Shown here: positions 8,857 through 17,400 of the stretch, piece by piece
Numbering within the stretch: the stretch's first letter is position 1
Layout of the letters: every line of letters begins with the position of its first letter
NCBI RefSeq assembly: GCF_900110415.1
Contig: NZ_FODR01000001.1
Coordinates: 434,001-498,000, forward strand
Reading direction: 5' to 3'
Source: Mucilaginibacter sp. OK283
GTDB lineage: Bacteria > Bacteroidota > Bacteroidia > Sphingobacteriales > Sphingobacteriaceae
Length of the DNA: 64,000 bases
Translations under genes and position numbers: made by a program
The notes under the pieces: model-generated
What the model was told of the DNA's origin: nothing
Database searches by the model: none
Seen by the model: only the letters and a program-made list of their open reading frames with translations

Positions 8857-10602
8857 TTAATTTATTTGTACTGTACTGCCTTTTAATGCTGTGCTACCGC
8901 CCGACGAAAACTCCGCCGCCGACCCTCCTTTAAAAGTAGCCTGGGAATCGGCCTTCACTGTAGCGTTTTGCCCTGAAACATTTAGCTCCTTTTTTGCTTT
9001 GATGGTCAGGTCCTTGTAGCTGTCTATTGTTATTCCATCCTGATCCATCGTAAATTTGTTCCCGTTCTGATCTTCCATTTTCATGGATTTTTCGTCTTCG
9101 CTTATCGTGAACTTATTACCGGCAGGCGTTTCAATGTCAATTGATTTTTTATCATCGTTAAAAATCATCTTCATCCCGCTACGGCTGGTATATCCTTTTT
9201 CGTCATTTTTGTCGGCAGCCGTTAGCGCCGCCGGATTTTTACTGCTATTTAACATTCCCAATATCACCGCATGGCGAGGATCGTTGTTAATAAATCCTAC
9301 TATCACCTCGTCGCCAATCTCTGGCAGGTAAAATGTACCCCTGTTTTTTCCGGCATCCAGCGTGCACACCCTGCTCCAGATCCCATCATCTGCAGCATCA
9401 ATTACAGGCACTTTTACCTGTATCCGGTTTTCGCCATCAGGATCACTTTCCAGTTTAGTTACAATCCCTATTTGCAGGCCCTGTATAGCAGGTAATAATG
9501 CCCCCGCCAGTGGCTGTTCAACTTCATAACTTTGTGCAAACCATTCGGGCTCAAGGCCAAATTGCATAGATGTTTGCCAGGTCCCTTTTTGAATCTCCTG
9601 CCTTACCGCTGTTACATAAATATTGCCGGTAAAGCGCTCGCCAACACCATCTATCTTTATCATTTTACCGGGTGTAACAGCCGGAGTGCCATCGGTGGTA
9701 ATTCGGCCGCGTATTTTGGCCATGCGCTGCTTAAGTAGCTTAGCATTGGCCCATTGCTGTAATTCCTGTTCAGCCATGGTGCCGCTATGAATCAGCTTAA
9801 ATTCATCTGTGCCGGTAATATTTGCCAGTGTTGATGCAGATAGGTTACCTGTTTCGGGTACCGAAGGATCTGCTGCATCAACCGTTTCAACATTTTGATC
9901 GCTCTGGCTCCATCCTGTTGCTTTTACACCACTAAACTGAAATCTTGCATCTATTTCGGCATCAAGATCATGCACCGTACTTCCATATTGTACTGTTAGT
10001 ACCGATGCTGCCGAAAAATCGGGTTTAGCAACGGTTATCTTTCCATCGTTAGGTATGCACAGCAAACCATTTACATCAACCCGGCACATCAAAAAATCCC
10101 AATCAGTTGTGTTGTACTGCACCAGTTCTTTATGGCTAAGATCTGTGGCAGCTACATCTTTTTCCAGCCCGTACCCGTCAATCAGCTGTTCAATAACATC
10201 GCTGTCTTTAACCTCTTTAAAATATTTATTTTTACAGGTAACGGTCATTTTAACGGCTTTATCTTTACATTCTATCACCAGTACACTGCTGCTTTTACGC
10301 ACCTTAATACCGTGTTTAATTACAATTCCTTTAAATATTGTATCCTCTTTACTGCTATACCCCGCTTTTATTTCAATTTCTTTACCGGGTTCAAAATCAG
10401 CGGTGTTGCTAATGGCAAAAGTTTGTTTGCTCGCTTCGCCATCCGCTATAATTACGGTAGCGGTTGGTATCCTGTTAACCTCTTTGCTCACCGTAATTGA
10501 AAGAACGTGGTACGTACTGCTCAGGGCCGTTCCGTTGGATAGCAATGTATAGGTGCATACACTTTTTGATCCTTCTGATGGTATAATTCCTTCGTTAGGC
10601 AT
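8857..10602 (-). CDS. VgrG/gp5-gp27-like central spike protein
   Basis: This 581-residue protein is the likely central spike of the injection machine (Afp8/VgrG-like). Residues 1-230 resemble the phage late-control-D/gp27 hub fold. Residues ~375-460 form a gpV/gp5 OB-fold segment with IQVKVPVIDAADDGIWSRV and FYLPEIGDEVIVGFINNDPR, where the EIGDEV(I/L)VGF block is diagnostic. The C-terminal ~110 residues are a repetitive beta-prism (KFTISEDEKSMKMEDQNG and similar), as expected for a trimeric spike. The start codon overlaps the end of the LysM adaptor gene by 8 bp, which suggests translational coupling. The PAAR tip is encoded immediately downstream. No C-terminal effector domain is present. 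Confidence 0.9.
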   Translation of the reverse strand: MPNEGIIPSEGSKSVCTYTLLSNGTALSSTYHVLSITVSKEVNRIPTATVIIADGEASKQTFAISNTADFEPGKEIEIKAGYSSKEDTIFKGIVIKHGIKVRKSSSVLVIECKDKAVKMTVTCKNKYFKEVKDSDVIEQLIDGYGLEKDVAATDLSHKELVQYNTTDWDFLMCRVDVNGLLCIPNDGKITVAKPDFSAASVLTVQYGSTVHDLDAEIDARFQFSGVKATGWSQSDQNVETVDAADPSVPETGNLSASTLANITGTDEFKLIHSGTMAEQELQQWANAKLLKQRMAKIRGRITTDGTPAVTPGKMIKIDGVGERFTGNIYVTAVRQEIQKGTWQTSMQFGLEPEWFAQSYEVEQPLAGALLPAIQGLQIGIVTKLESDPDGENRIQVKVPVIDAADDGIWSRVCTLDAGKNRGTFYLPEIGDEVIVGFINNDPRHAVILGMLNSSKNPAALTAADKNDEKGYTSRSGMKMIFNDDKKSIDIETPAGNKFTISEDEKSMKMEDQNGNKFTMDQDGITIDSYKDLTIKAKKELNVSGQNATVKADSQATFKGGSAAEFSSGGSTALKGSTVQIN

Positions 10603-11284
10603 TTAATACATTTTTATCTATTGGCGGAAAAAAAAGCTGCTGGCCTTGTTGTAAATTCCTGAAATTTGTAAGGTTATTAACATTGGCTACCTGTAAATAA
10701 TATTTACTATCGCCATAAACCAGGTAACAAAGCCAGGGCAAAGTTTCGCCGCTTTTTACTATTCTATAATGAGTTATATCGGGACTATGCTTGTTTTCTT
10801 TGGCTACACGTAAAGTTTCTTCAATACTGCCCTTAAATGTTGTTTTGCATACCGCCCTTAGCGGGAACCCTTTTTCGTTAAACAGTTTGTAGGTAATAGT
10901 AAGCGCCTTACATCTGCCTTTAAACATAAACGGACCCCATACAATTTTAAAATGACGCGGCTCGTGGCTTTCACTGTCAAGCTCAAGCAGCAGTTTTTTA
11001 AAAGTCTCTACATCATCCTGTATATTGTCTTTGGGTTTGTTATCTATTATCCCGGTATTATCAAACAGAAACTCGAAGCTCATTTCCTCGGGCTTCTTGA
11101 AATTGAACTTTTGCTTGGCGGCGCTGGTTCCATGTCCCTGCGATTCGGTAAATTCCACAGCGTAGTCCAGGGCGTACGTTTCCGGGTTAATCAGTGCCAC
11201 AAAAGGGTTTGGCCCGGCATCGGTAACCTTGTGACTTTCTTCCAGATCCTCGTTATTATAGGCTGTTATATTTACCTTTTCCAT
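10595..11284 (-). CDS. LysM-containing tube/hub adaptor protein (CIS_tube-like, Afp7-like)
   Basis: This 229-residue protein has an N-terminal domain with the typical start VALINPETYALDYAVEF and a later EEMSFEFLFDNTGI segment. These match the CIS_tube/Afp7-like family that bridges the inner tube and the spike hub. Residues ~170-225 form a LysM-like module (YRIVKSGETLPWLCYLVYGD to LQQGQQLFFPPI). LysM is a peptidoglycan-binding fold in general, but in this family it is a structural adaptor element. The 3' end overlaps the spike gene by 8 bp, and the DUF5908 gene lies 21 bp upstream. This is the usual order of tube, adaptor, spike. Confidence 0.87.
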   Translation of the reverse strand: MEKVNITAYNNEDLEESHKVTDAGPNPFVALINPETYALDYAVEFTESQGHGTSAAKQKFNFKKPEEMSFEFLFDNTGIIDNKPKDNIQDDVETFKKLLLELDSESHEPRHFKIVWGPFMFKGRCKALTITYKLFNEKGFPLRAVCKTTFKGSIEETLRVAKENKHSPDITHYRIVKSGETLPWLCYLVYGDSKYYLQVANVNNLTNFRNLQQGQQLFFPPIDKNVLNA

Positions 11285-11305
11285 TACTGCTGGCGTTGTT
11301 AAAAA

Positions 11306-11482
11306 TTAGCGCTCCTTTTTGCTTTGTATGATATTTAACACCTGCTCCACGCATTGCGACAATATGGCATCCTTATCGTCCTTTGAGCCTTCGCCCTGGC
11401 CGCCTCCTGTCGATTGTTTTTCCTGCGGATCAGGCTGATCAACCGTTACTTTTATAGTTAATTCCCTTATCTCAATTGGCAT
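11306..11482 (-). CDS. DUF5908-like small injection-system protein
   Basis: This is a 58-residue ORF starting at ATG 11482 and ending with TAA at 11306-11308. The protein begins MPIEIRELTIKVTVDQP, has a short Gly/Gln-rich linker (STGGGQGEGSKDDK), and ends in an amphipathic helix with one Cys (ILSQCVEQVLNIIQSKKER). The MPIEIREL(x)I(K/R) start matches my memory of DUF5908, a family found in Bacteroidota contractile injection system clusters. Its position, 7 bp after the tube gene and 21 bp before the LysM adaptor, fits. The function is unknown; a small linker or chaperone of the tube-hub junction would be a guess. Confidence 0.8.
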   Translation of the reverse strand: MPIEIRELTIKVTVDQPDPQEKQSTGGGQGEGSKDDKDAILSQCVEQVLNIIQSKKER

Positions 11483-11489
11483 AATTCAT

Positions 11490-11957
11490 TTAATTAACCG
11501 TAAAATAACTGTAGCTTATATCCAGGCTTTCAATTACCAAGCTGTTTTCCTGAGCGTTAAAGTCAGATACCGACCACTTTTTTGGCCAGGCCCCAAATAC
11601 ATTCCAGGTTTTTAAAGGCTGATGTTCTTCGTTCATCAAGGTAACGTTGATCTGTGCTACTGTGAATTTCCGCTCCTGGAACGCTTTCTTACACCAGTCA
11701 ATCACAGCGCTGTTTACCAGCATCCCCCTTTTAAGGCTCAAATCGGCATATTTGGTCCTGACAGGCAGTTTATGCTCGTACCGGTTTTCGCCTCCTTCTT
11801 TGTACGATTCTGAATCGTACTCAACACTAAGCCCGCCTACCGATTGAAAACGCACATCGTTATCATTACCAATACCAACAAACTCCACCTTAAAATGAAA
11901 GCCTACAGGCGGATAATACCCACCCGCGCTGGTTGAATTTGAACTGCTGACCGCCAT
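11490..11957 (-). CDS. gp19-like inner tube protein (second of two)
   Basis: This 155-residue protein is a T4 gp19/Hcp-like tail tube subunit. Features are GGYYPPVGFHFKVEFVG at the N-terminus, SVGGLSVEYDSESYKEGG, the LSLKRGML-type strand (ADLSLKRGMLVNSAVIDW), and WNVFGAWPKKWSVSDFNAQE, where the W-x-(V/L)-x-(N/G)-A-x-P-x-K-(W/V) block is the family signature. It lies 22 bp downstream of another tube gene. Of the two, one probably builds the tube shaft and the other caps or initiates it on the hub, as Afp1 and Afp5 do. The longer N-terminus here and the proximity to the adaptor gene make this one a candidate initiator, which is an inference. Confidence 0.87.
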   Translation of the reverse strand: MAVSSSNSTSAGGYYPPVGFHFKVEFVGIGNDNDVRFQSVGGLSVEYDSESYKEGGENRYEHKLPVRTKYADLSLKRGMLVNSAVIDWCKKAFQERKFTVAQINVTLMNEEHQPLKTWNVFGAWPKKWSVSDFNAQENSLVIESLDISYSYFTVN

Positions 11958-11979
11958 AGTTATACGTTTGCTGGTTTAA

Positions 11980-12405
11980 CTATAACAGAACATCAAAGCC
12001 TTCATGAGCCAACTCAAGCGTTTCTATCGCTACTTCGTTACCATCTGCTTTAAGGTCGCTTGCCTGTACTTTTACCGGGAAAGCGTTTATTACTTTCCAG
12101 CTGATTACCGGTGTGTGCAATTCGTTTAACAAGCTTATGGTAATGTCACGCCTTTCAACCTTATTAAGGTTAACGGTATTAATCCACAGGTAAAAGTCTT
12201 TGTCGCCCTCCATGGTGCCCCGTTTAAGGGTTATGTTGCTGAACTTATGGAGCCCGGGCATTTTTGATTTATTATAGTTGGGGCTATTGCCTTCGCGATA
12301 TTCAATTATTTCTATTTGTTTATCAAGGCCTGTAGCTTCTGTGAAGCCAACGCGTGATCCACCCCATTCAATTACGAAATGGAACTTGGTAAGAGGGTAT
12401 GCCAT
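11980..12405 (-). CDS. gp19-like inner tube protein (first of two)
   Basis: This 141-residue protein is a T4 gp19-like tube subunit. It has MAYPLTKFHFVIEWGGSRVG, then EATGLDKQIEIIEYREGNSP, the strand ITLKRGTMEGDKDFYLW, and ISWKVINAFPVKVQASDLKA, followed by EVAIETLELAHEGF. These are the expected strand order and the W-x-(V)-x-(N)-A-(F/W)-P motif of the family. The compact size and position directly after the sheath gene (53 bp) fit the main shaft subunit. It is distantly related to the second tube gene just downstream. The starting ATG at 12405 is the only sensible start. Confidence 0.88.
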   Translation of the reverse strand: MAYPLTKFHFVIEWGGSRVGFTEATGLDKQIEIIEYREGNSPNYNKSKMPGLHKFSNITLKRGTMEGDKDFYLWINTVNLNKVERRDITISLLNELHTPVISWKVINAFPVKVQASDLKADGNEVAIETLELAHEGFDVLL

Positions 12406-12458
12406 TTTTTAAAGGTTTTAATGGTTTTTAATTTTGTTTGTTTGAGCTGAATTAATTA

Positions 12459-14495
12459 TTAACTCTGGGCCATTAACTGGCTAAAACGGAGGATAATAAA
12501 CTCAGCCGGATGTACGATGGCCATACCTATTTCAACTATCATACGGCCTTCAAGTATATCAAGCGCACTCATGGTTTTGTTTAAGCCTACCGATACAAAG
12601 AATGCATCGCTTGGCTTAGCGCCCTGTAGCGCACCGGCACGCCATTGCAGCGTAAGGAAATTCTCGAGCATACCCTGTACTTTTGCCCATGTATTGGCGT
12701 CATTCGGTTCAAACACGAAACCTCCTGCAGCATTTTTACTGCTTTCCTCAACCATTACTAAAAAACGGCGTACACTTATGTAGCGATAATCATTGCTGTT
12801 GCCAGCCAGTGTGCGTGCCCCCCAAACCAAAATACCTTTACCTGTAAAGGCCCTTATGGCATTTATTGATTTACCGGCGACAGGATCAATATTGAGGTTA
12901 GCCTGCTCATCATTGCTGATTGCATAAACAGGCCCTGTTACCGAGTTGATACTTTCATTTGCCGGGGCTTTCCATACGCCTCTGGCAGCATCTACACGGG
13001 CATAAATACCTGCAACGGCACCACTTGGAGGTATCCTGTTCAGCTCTTTTTTAATGGTATTTACGATGTTGCCTATAATTGGGTGGTTATTGTATAAATT
13101 ATCCTGGGCTATTGATGCATAGTTGTTGGCTGCGCTAAGTACTGTATTAACAAAGGCCGACAGCTTGTTGAAAGCTTTGGTAACGTCGCCCGCTATTAAT
13201 GTTACTTCATCTTTTTTGGTTGCCGTACCGGCTAATGTATAATCAGCGTTATTTGATCCGATGGTGGCCACAGCTGCACCCAACCAGGTGCTCCCGGTGT
13301 TAAAAGTATAGCTGGCGTCAATACTGGCTTCTGCATCAAGTACTAAAGTGGTGGCGTTTTTTTCGACACCGAGCAAGGCTTTTACTGCTCCCCGCCACAA
13401 ATTTTCAGACGCGCTGTACGATTTTACATCATTGGTTAACAACGCTCCTTTAAAATATGTACTACTGTCCCAGGCATTTTCCACACCAAGAACGATGCTT
13501 TTGACAAATGCAAACAGGGCTAACATATTTGTCTTAATCTCCGCATCGCTGGATGAAGTAAGCAAAGTGTTCACTTTTGCTTTGTAGGCGTCATCTAAAG
13601 AAACCGCCGGCGTTATCAATGTCGTTATTTTGCTTTTTATTAACGCCACATCTCCAAGCGCATTTTCCAAAGTTGTAACTAACGAGTTTAAACCGCTGTC
13701 GGAAGTTAGCGTAGCCAGGTTGGTGATTTTTGTAGTTCCATCAGCCTGGAAAACTCCGTGGTGGGAATGACTAACCGATGTATCACTATCATGAAACTGA
13801 TCGTAATTTATGACTTTATTAAAACTGGAATAGATCCAGGGAGTATAAGCCATGCCATAGCTTAAATTGTTTATACCAACATAACTTCTGAAATTGGCGA
13901 CGGGAGTATTTATATCAACGGCCTTTCGTTCATATAAATCTAATACCGATACCCTATCCTGAAGCTTAGCAGATTGCATAAGTGCTGCCTGCTGAAGGCC
14001 ATAAAAATCAGATTCGGTATTGAATGCGCAAGCATCAGGGAAAAGTATTATAGTAGGTTCATCTTCCTTTTCAACAGCAGCCAGGCCGGTGTTCATATTG
14101 ACTATGCTTACGGCATTTACACTGCCAGCCGTTGTGTATTGCCCAACAGAAACTATGTAGCATTCGTTGCCGCCGTTATCGTAAAACAAATGCACGCTAT
14201 CATACATATAAAAACGCTTGTCCTGATCAATCTCGATAGATTTTAATGCGTAGTTATTATTCTGATCAAGCACTACCTTAACCTCAAGAGGGGCAAAGCC
14301 AACTCCAAAAAGCTGCTCGTACTCCAGTAGCGACGAAATTTTAGTTGGAATGTTGGTTAATGAGTTGCCATTTTTTATAGCCTGCTGGGTATACCCTATA
14401 AATACGGGTATGGCTGTGTCAACCTCCGCTACCGAAGGCGGGAATTTTGATATCTCTTCGATATAGACACCCGGTGTTTTGTAAGATGCTGCCAT
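12459..14495 (-). CDS. Contractile sheath protein with a large internal insertion
   Basis: This 678-residue protein has the typical sheath N-terminus (KTPGVYIEEISKFPPSVAEV, then TAIPVFIGYT). The conserved C-terminal half includes IPPSGAVAGIYARVDAARGV, GKGILVWGARTL, YISVRRFLVMVEES and a VGLNKTMSALDILEGRMIVE-type handshake region. Together these parts would give a usual sheath of about 440 residues. Residues ~235-465 are extra. They are Ala/Ser/Thr/Leu-rich, helix-prone and without recognisable motifs, and should protrude on the outer surface of the sheath. Only one sheath gene is visible, unlike Afp/PVC clusters with three. The ATG at 14495 gives the expected MAASYKTPGVYIEE start. Confidence 0.93.
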   Translation of the reverse strand: MAASYKTPGVYIEEISKFPPSVAEVDTAIPVFIGYTQQAIKNGNSLTNIPTKISSLLEYEQLFGVGFAPLEVKVVLDQNNNYALKSIEIDQDKRFYMYDSVHLFYDNGGNECYIVSVGQYTTAGSVNAVSIVNMNTGLAAVEKEDEPTIILFPDACAFNTESDFYGLQQAALMQSAKLQDRVSVLDLYERKAVDINTPVANFRSYVGINNLSYGMAYTPWIYSSFNKVINYDQFHDSDTSVSHSHHGVFQADGTTKITNLATLTSDSGLNSLVTTLENALGDVALIKSKITTLITPAVSLDDAYKAKVNTLLTSSSDAEIKTNMLALFAFVKSIVLGVENAWDSSTYFKGALLTNDVKSYSASENLWRGAVKALLGVEKNATTLVLDAEASIDASYTFNTGSTWLGAAVATIGSNNADYTLAGTATKKDEVTLIAGDVTKAFNKLSAFVNTVLSAANNYASIAQDNLYNNHPIIGNIVNTIKKELNRIPPSGAVAGIYARVDAARGVWKAPANESINSVTGPVYAISNDEQANLNIDPVAGKSINAIRAFTGKGILVWGARTLAGNSNDYRYISVRRFLVMVEESSKNAAGGFVFEPNDANTWAKVQGMLENFLTLQWRAGALQGAKPSDAFFVSVGLNKTMSALDILEGRMIVEIGMAIVHPAEFIILRFSQLMAQS

Positions 14496-14515
14496 TTGAT
14501 TTAAGTTTTACTTTT

Positions 14516-15685
14516 TTAAAAATTTAAGTGCTTTTCTATACAGTAATATATTTCTCCGTTTTGCATAATTTGGTTTACCCGGTTTACCCCGGGGTTGGCA
14601 AGCGGGGCAACATTGCCAAGTTTAGTACCATGGGCCGATATGGTTGTAATAGGCCGCTCCTTTAATGGAATTGGAACGGCGGATGTAAAGACCTTACTTG
14701 CCGCAACCGAATTAAAAGTGTAAACCGAAGCCGTATCTTTAATAACATCTACATCTGTTGTGCGGGTATAATACCGCCAAACTGCGCTGCGGTTTGCAAA
14801 GCGCAATGTAAATTTGCTTTGTTTAGACGCTCCCAAAGCGTCAAACAATGAAAAATTATTACCCGCCGGTAAATGATTAAAGATTTCGATAACACCTAAA
14901 ATATTTTGCTTTACAGCTATCTCATCATAGTAAATAAAGCTGTCGGATGTGTTTACCGAGACTTTGTACTTCCCAAAAGGCAGGCCAGACAAATCCACCG
15001 GGACCGAGGTTTGTGCCGATTCATAATGCTGCGTTGCTGTGCGTATTAAAACACTGTAGGTATTGTTGCTGGTTTTAAGCCCGTAAATATTTATAGTAAA
15101 ATCTGTTGCCGAAGCGGCAGCTGCTGTGTAGTTGCTGCCGGTAAACAGTAGCCCGTCTCTGTTATTTACAAACTGCGCCTTTCCTTTCGGCAGCCAATAG
15201 GCAGTTTCGGTTAACGCGTGTTTGTTGCCGCTATCGCTGGCCTTTATGGCTTCAAAAACATTATTTGTGTTATCAGCAGCTAAGTTGCCTATAGAGTAGT
15301 TTTGTGAATTATCATACTTGTCAATTGCCTGGTGAAGATATAATACAGTACCTAATTTGGTTTGATTAATGTTAGTGAAATAATATTTGCCGGCATCCGC
15401 GGGCTGATAATTGATATTACTGTAGTTTATGAAATTGGTATCATTGATGGTGATGTAGAAGCGCAATATTCTTGATTTATCGAGGGTGACATAAGGTTTG
15501 CCCGTATCATCTATTTTATTGATAGTTATAAATTTATTGCCAATTATTTTGCAAAGCATCTGCTGCCCTTTCAATACATTAATAGTATCATCTGCCGCAA
15601 CAATATCAAGTGCGGTACACTGCTGGCTGAAAAAATAATCGTTCAGCATTTCCACCGTAAATACAATTTCGTAGTTTATACTCAT
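14516..15685 (-). CDS. Injection-system operon protein of unknown function
   Basis: This 389-residue protein is of a type I do not recognise at domain level. It is predicted to be mostly beta, without signal peptide, membrane helix or Cys clusters. It contains repeated Tyr/Asn/Thr-rich segments and a C-terminus ending IMQNGEIYYCIEKHLNF. The start codon at 15685 overlaps the stop of the cap-protein gene by 4 bp (ATGA), so the two are translationally coupled, and the sheath gene follows 20 bp downstream. Position between cap and sheath suggests a structural or assembly part of the particle. An exterior decoration or tail-end protein would fit the beta-rich composition, but this is speculation. 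Confidence 0.7.
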   Translation of the reverse strand: MSINYEIVFTVEMLNDYFFSQQCTALDIVAADDTINVLKGQQMLCKIIGNKFITINKIDDTGKPYVTLDKSRILRFYITINDTNFINYSNINYQPADAGKYYFTNINQTKLGTVLYLHQAIDKYDNSQNYSIGNLAADNTNNVFEAIKASDSGNKHALTETAYWLPKGKAQFVNNRDGLLFTGSNYTAAAASATDFTINIYGLKTSNNTYSVLIRTATQHYESAQTSVPVDLSGLPFGKYKVSVNTSDSFIYYDEIAVKQNILGVIEIFNHLPAGNNFSLFDALGASKQSKFTLRFANRSAVWRYYTRTTDVDVIKDTASVYTFNSVAASKVFTSAVPIPLKERPITTISAHGTKLGNVAPLANPGVNRVNQIMQNGEIYYCIEKHLNF

Positions 15686-16275
15686 GAGACAGGGAATTTT
15701 ATTGTTTCATTAATATCAACTTGTTTAATAAAGCCACTTTCGTAATCAATTGCATCTTCATCAATGGTTACCTGCCTGATTTTATACAATACCGATGGTA
15801 AGTATTTACCTCCCAGGATACTCCAGATCTGATTTAGCTGTTCAAAATTTACGGTATACAGGTCGGCTATTAATCTTTGGATCCTGATATCAAGGTTGGG
15901 ATAGCTGCCTGGTGTAAACACGTTTTGATTTTGGAAAAACTGGATAATAAAAGCCAGCCATTTTAAAGCGTCTCCATAATCCGCGCGGTTAACAGAAATT
16001 AACACATAAAGGTTAAGGTAAAGGGGCGGGTTTTTATAAGTGACGCCGCTATCCGTTTTGATAAAGTTTTCCTGCTGTTTGGCAACCCTGTCTTCTTCTA
16101 CATTTATTAGGCTTACAATAGCTTTGCCGTTTAGTAAATTATGGCCTGCGCTATCATTATCCAATGCCTTGCCCACATTGCCCCATACCACACGCTGGTC
16201 GGTGATGACACTCATTTTTTGACTTAAGTACTTGTTCAATTCCTCGGTAAGGAACTTAAAAGTTTCGTTTATCAT
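15682..16275 (-). CDS. DUF4255/Pvc16-type tail-end cap protein
   Basis: This 197-residue protein resembles the Pvc16/Afp16 N-terminal domain family (DUF4255), a protein that terminates the tube and sheath and sets particle length. Seen are the start MINETFKFLTEELNKYLSQK, an LLNGKAIVSLINVEEDRVAK block (the SLVNIEEE-type motif of the family), a KNPPLYLNLYVLISVNRADY strand, and an IRQVTIDEDAIDYESG tail. It is the first gene of the minus-strand injection-system operon; upstream there is about 1.1 kb without a gene. The downstream gene overlaps by 4 bp. Family assignment is good; the role as terminator is taken from the Afp/PVC systems. Confidence 0.85.
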   Translation of the reverse strand: MINETFKFLTEELNKYLSQKMSVITDQRVVWGNVGKALDNDSAGHNLLNGKAIVSLINVEEDRVAKQQENFIKTDSGVTYKNPPLYLNLYVLISVNRADYGDALKWLAFIIQFFQNQNVFTPGSYPNLDIRIQRLIADLYTVNFEQLNQIWSILGGKYLPSVLYKIRQVTIDEDAIDYESGFIKQVDINETIKFPVS

Positions 16276-17400
16276 TAATGTGGATTTTTAGTTTAAATAA
16301 GGCTGTTACAGGCCCAGGTTATTAAAAATATGTAAGAGCTAAAACCTAACCCCTTAAAAATTTGCATATGCATAGCAGACCAATGGGGCCTTATACCCCA
16401 AAAATCAAAATAGAATAGCTTTACAATAGTTCAGTTTAATTAGGTATTTTCCCCACCCCGGCAGTTAAAGAGAAACCAACTGCCAGCCCTTGCACCTATT
16501 AATTTCTTCAAACTCATGGCCTGATCAAATCACTCAGAAGTTGTTTTGGAAACTTATAGTATTAGTTATATGATGTTATTTGAATAAATAATTGGTCGTT
16601 ACCTTTTATCCAATACACATAAAGGAGGTAAAAATTGTGCCCGGTTTAAAATGCATATGCTCTTCCGGATATTTACCGGATACAAAGCGTTTTGCTTTAA
16701 CTGGGTTTGTTTCTTGATTTCCTATACTGCGCACGTGGATGAGTTTATCGCAAACCGCTAAGCTTTTAGCGGAGGGATAGTTGTTTATTCTCCAGGAGCT
16801 TTCATGTATTCAAAATTTAGATGTTTTTCGGTTTTTGGTAGTTATAAAATTTTGCTTGTAAAATTTTAATAAATGTAGCTGGCTGTTAGGTGATTAGCAA
16901 GCGTATAACCACTTGAAAAAAAAATAAAAAATTGCGTATTTCTACGCTTGCGAAAACAGCCAATTTTGATGTTTTTCTTTTGAAATAACAGGTGTCGCAT
17001 GTTTTTTAACTTTGCGTAAAATAAAACACCGCGAATGGTAGATTTAGGATAATTTATTTCAAATTTCGATAAGAACCATCTTTTTAAATACGCTTCTTAT
17101 TTAACTAATGATTAGGCTGGGTGTATATTAATTTGATATTATTTCCTTTTCTAATAGCTAATCAGCCAACTTAAGGGCTTCGTTATTTCCTCTAAGTACA
17201 CACCTAATTTTGCTCATCTTTGTTACGTTTTGATGCATAATATACATTTTGCTGTGTTCGGTAGGGAAGGGATATTGAGCATGCTTCCGGAAGAGTTAAA
17301 AGATCGGCAAGCTAAAAAAATCAAAGTCCGGAATGAGCCGTAGGAGCTCTCATGTCAGGTTCCCGAGGCATAAGCTACCGTGAGGCCATCAGCGCCCCAA
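16276..17400. other. AT-rich intergenic region between injection-system operon and MBL gene
   Basis: No convincing gene is present. The region must hold the promoter of the injection-system operon, but I find no clean TAnnTTTG box on the minus strand; the nearest is GATTTTTG at 16399-16406. On the plus strand, TAACTTTG (17007-17014) and TAATTTTG (17205-17212) match the -7 consensus. The latter precedes a 36-codon ORF at 17233-17343 that I cannot identify. A perfect hairpin (CCGCTAA, loop GCTT, TTAGCGG) lies at 16755-16772. The segment is clearly richer in A+T than the flanking genes. Confidence 0.5.
16916..16947 (-). terminator. Possible intrinsic terminator (minus strand)
   Basis: Read on the minus strand, a five-bp GC-containing stem (GCGTA/TACGC, 16934-16947) with a GAAA tetraloop is followed by AA and then two long T-runs, which appear as A-runs at 16916-16924 and 16926-16931 on the plus strand. 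It would end leftward transcription coming from the MBL gene, whose stop is about 450 bp upstream, and so insulate the injection-system operon. The stem is short. Confidence 0.4.

Noticed and set aside
8589..8933. 114-codon plus-strand ORF opposite PAAR and spike genes
   Set aside because: Mirror frame of the repetitive PAAR sequence, with no family features of its own.
17233..17343. 36-codon plus-strand ORF (MHNIHFAVFGREGILSML...) after a TAATTTTG box
   Set aside because: The box and start are plausible, but the peptide is short and unrecognised; kept only as part of the gap description.
17332..17375. GAGCCGT ... GGTTC pattern resembling group II intron domain V
   Set aside because: The GAAA loop and the paired GUACGGUUC strand are missing, so there is no domain V.
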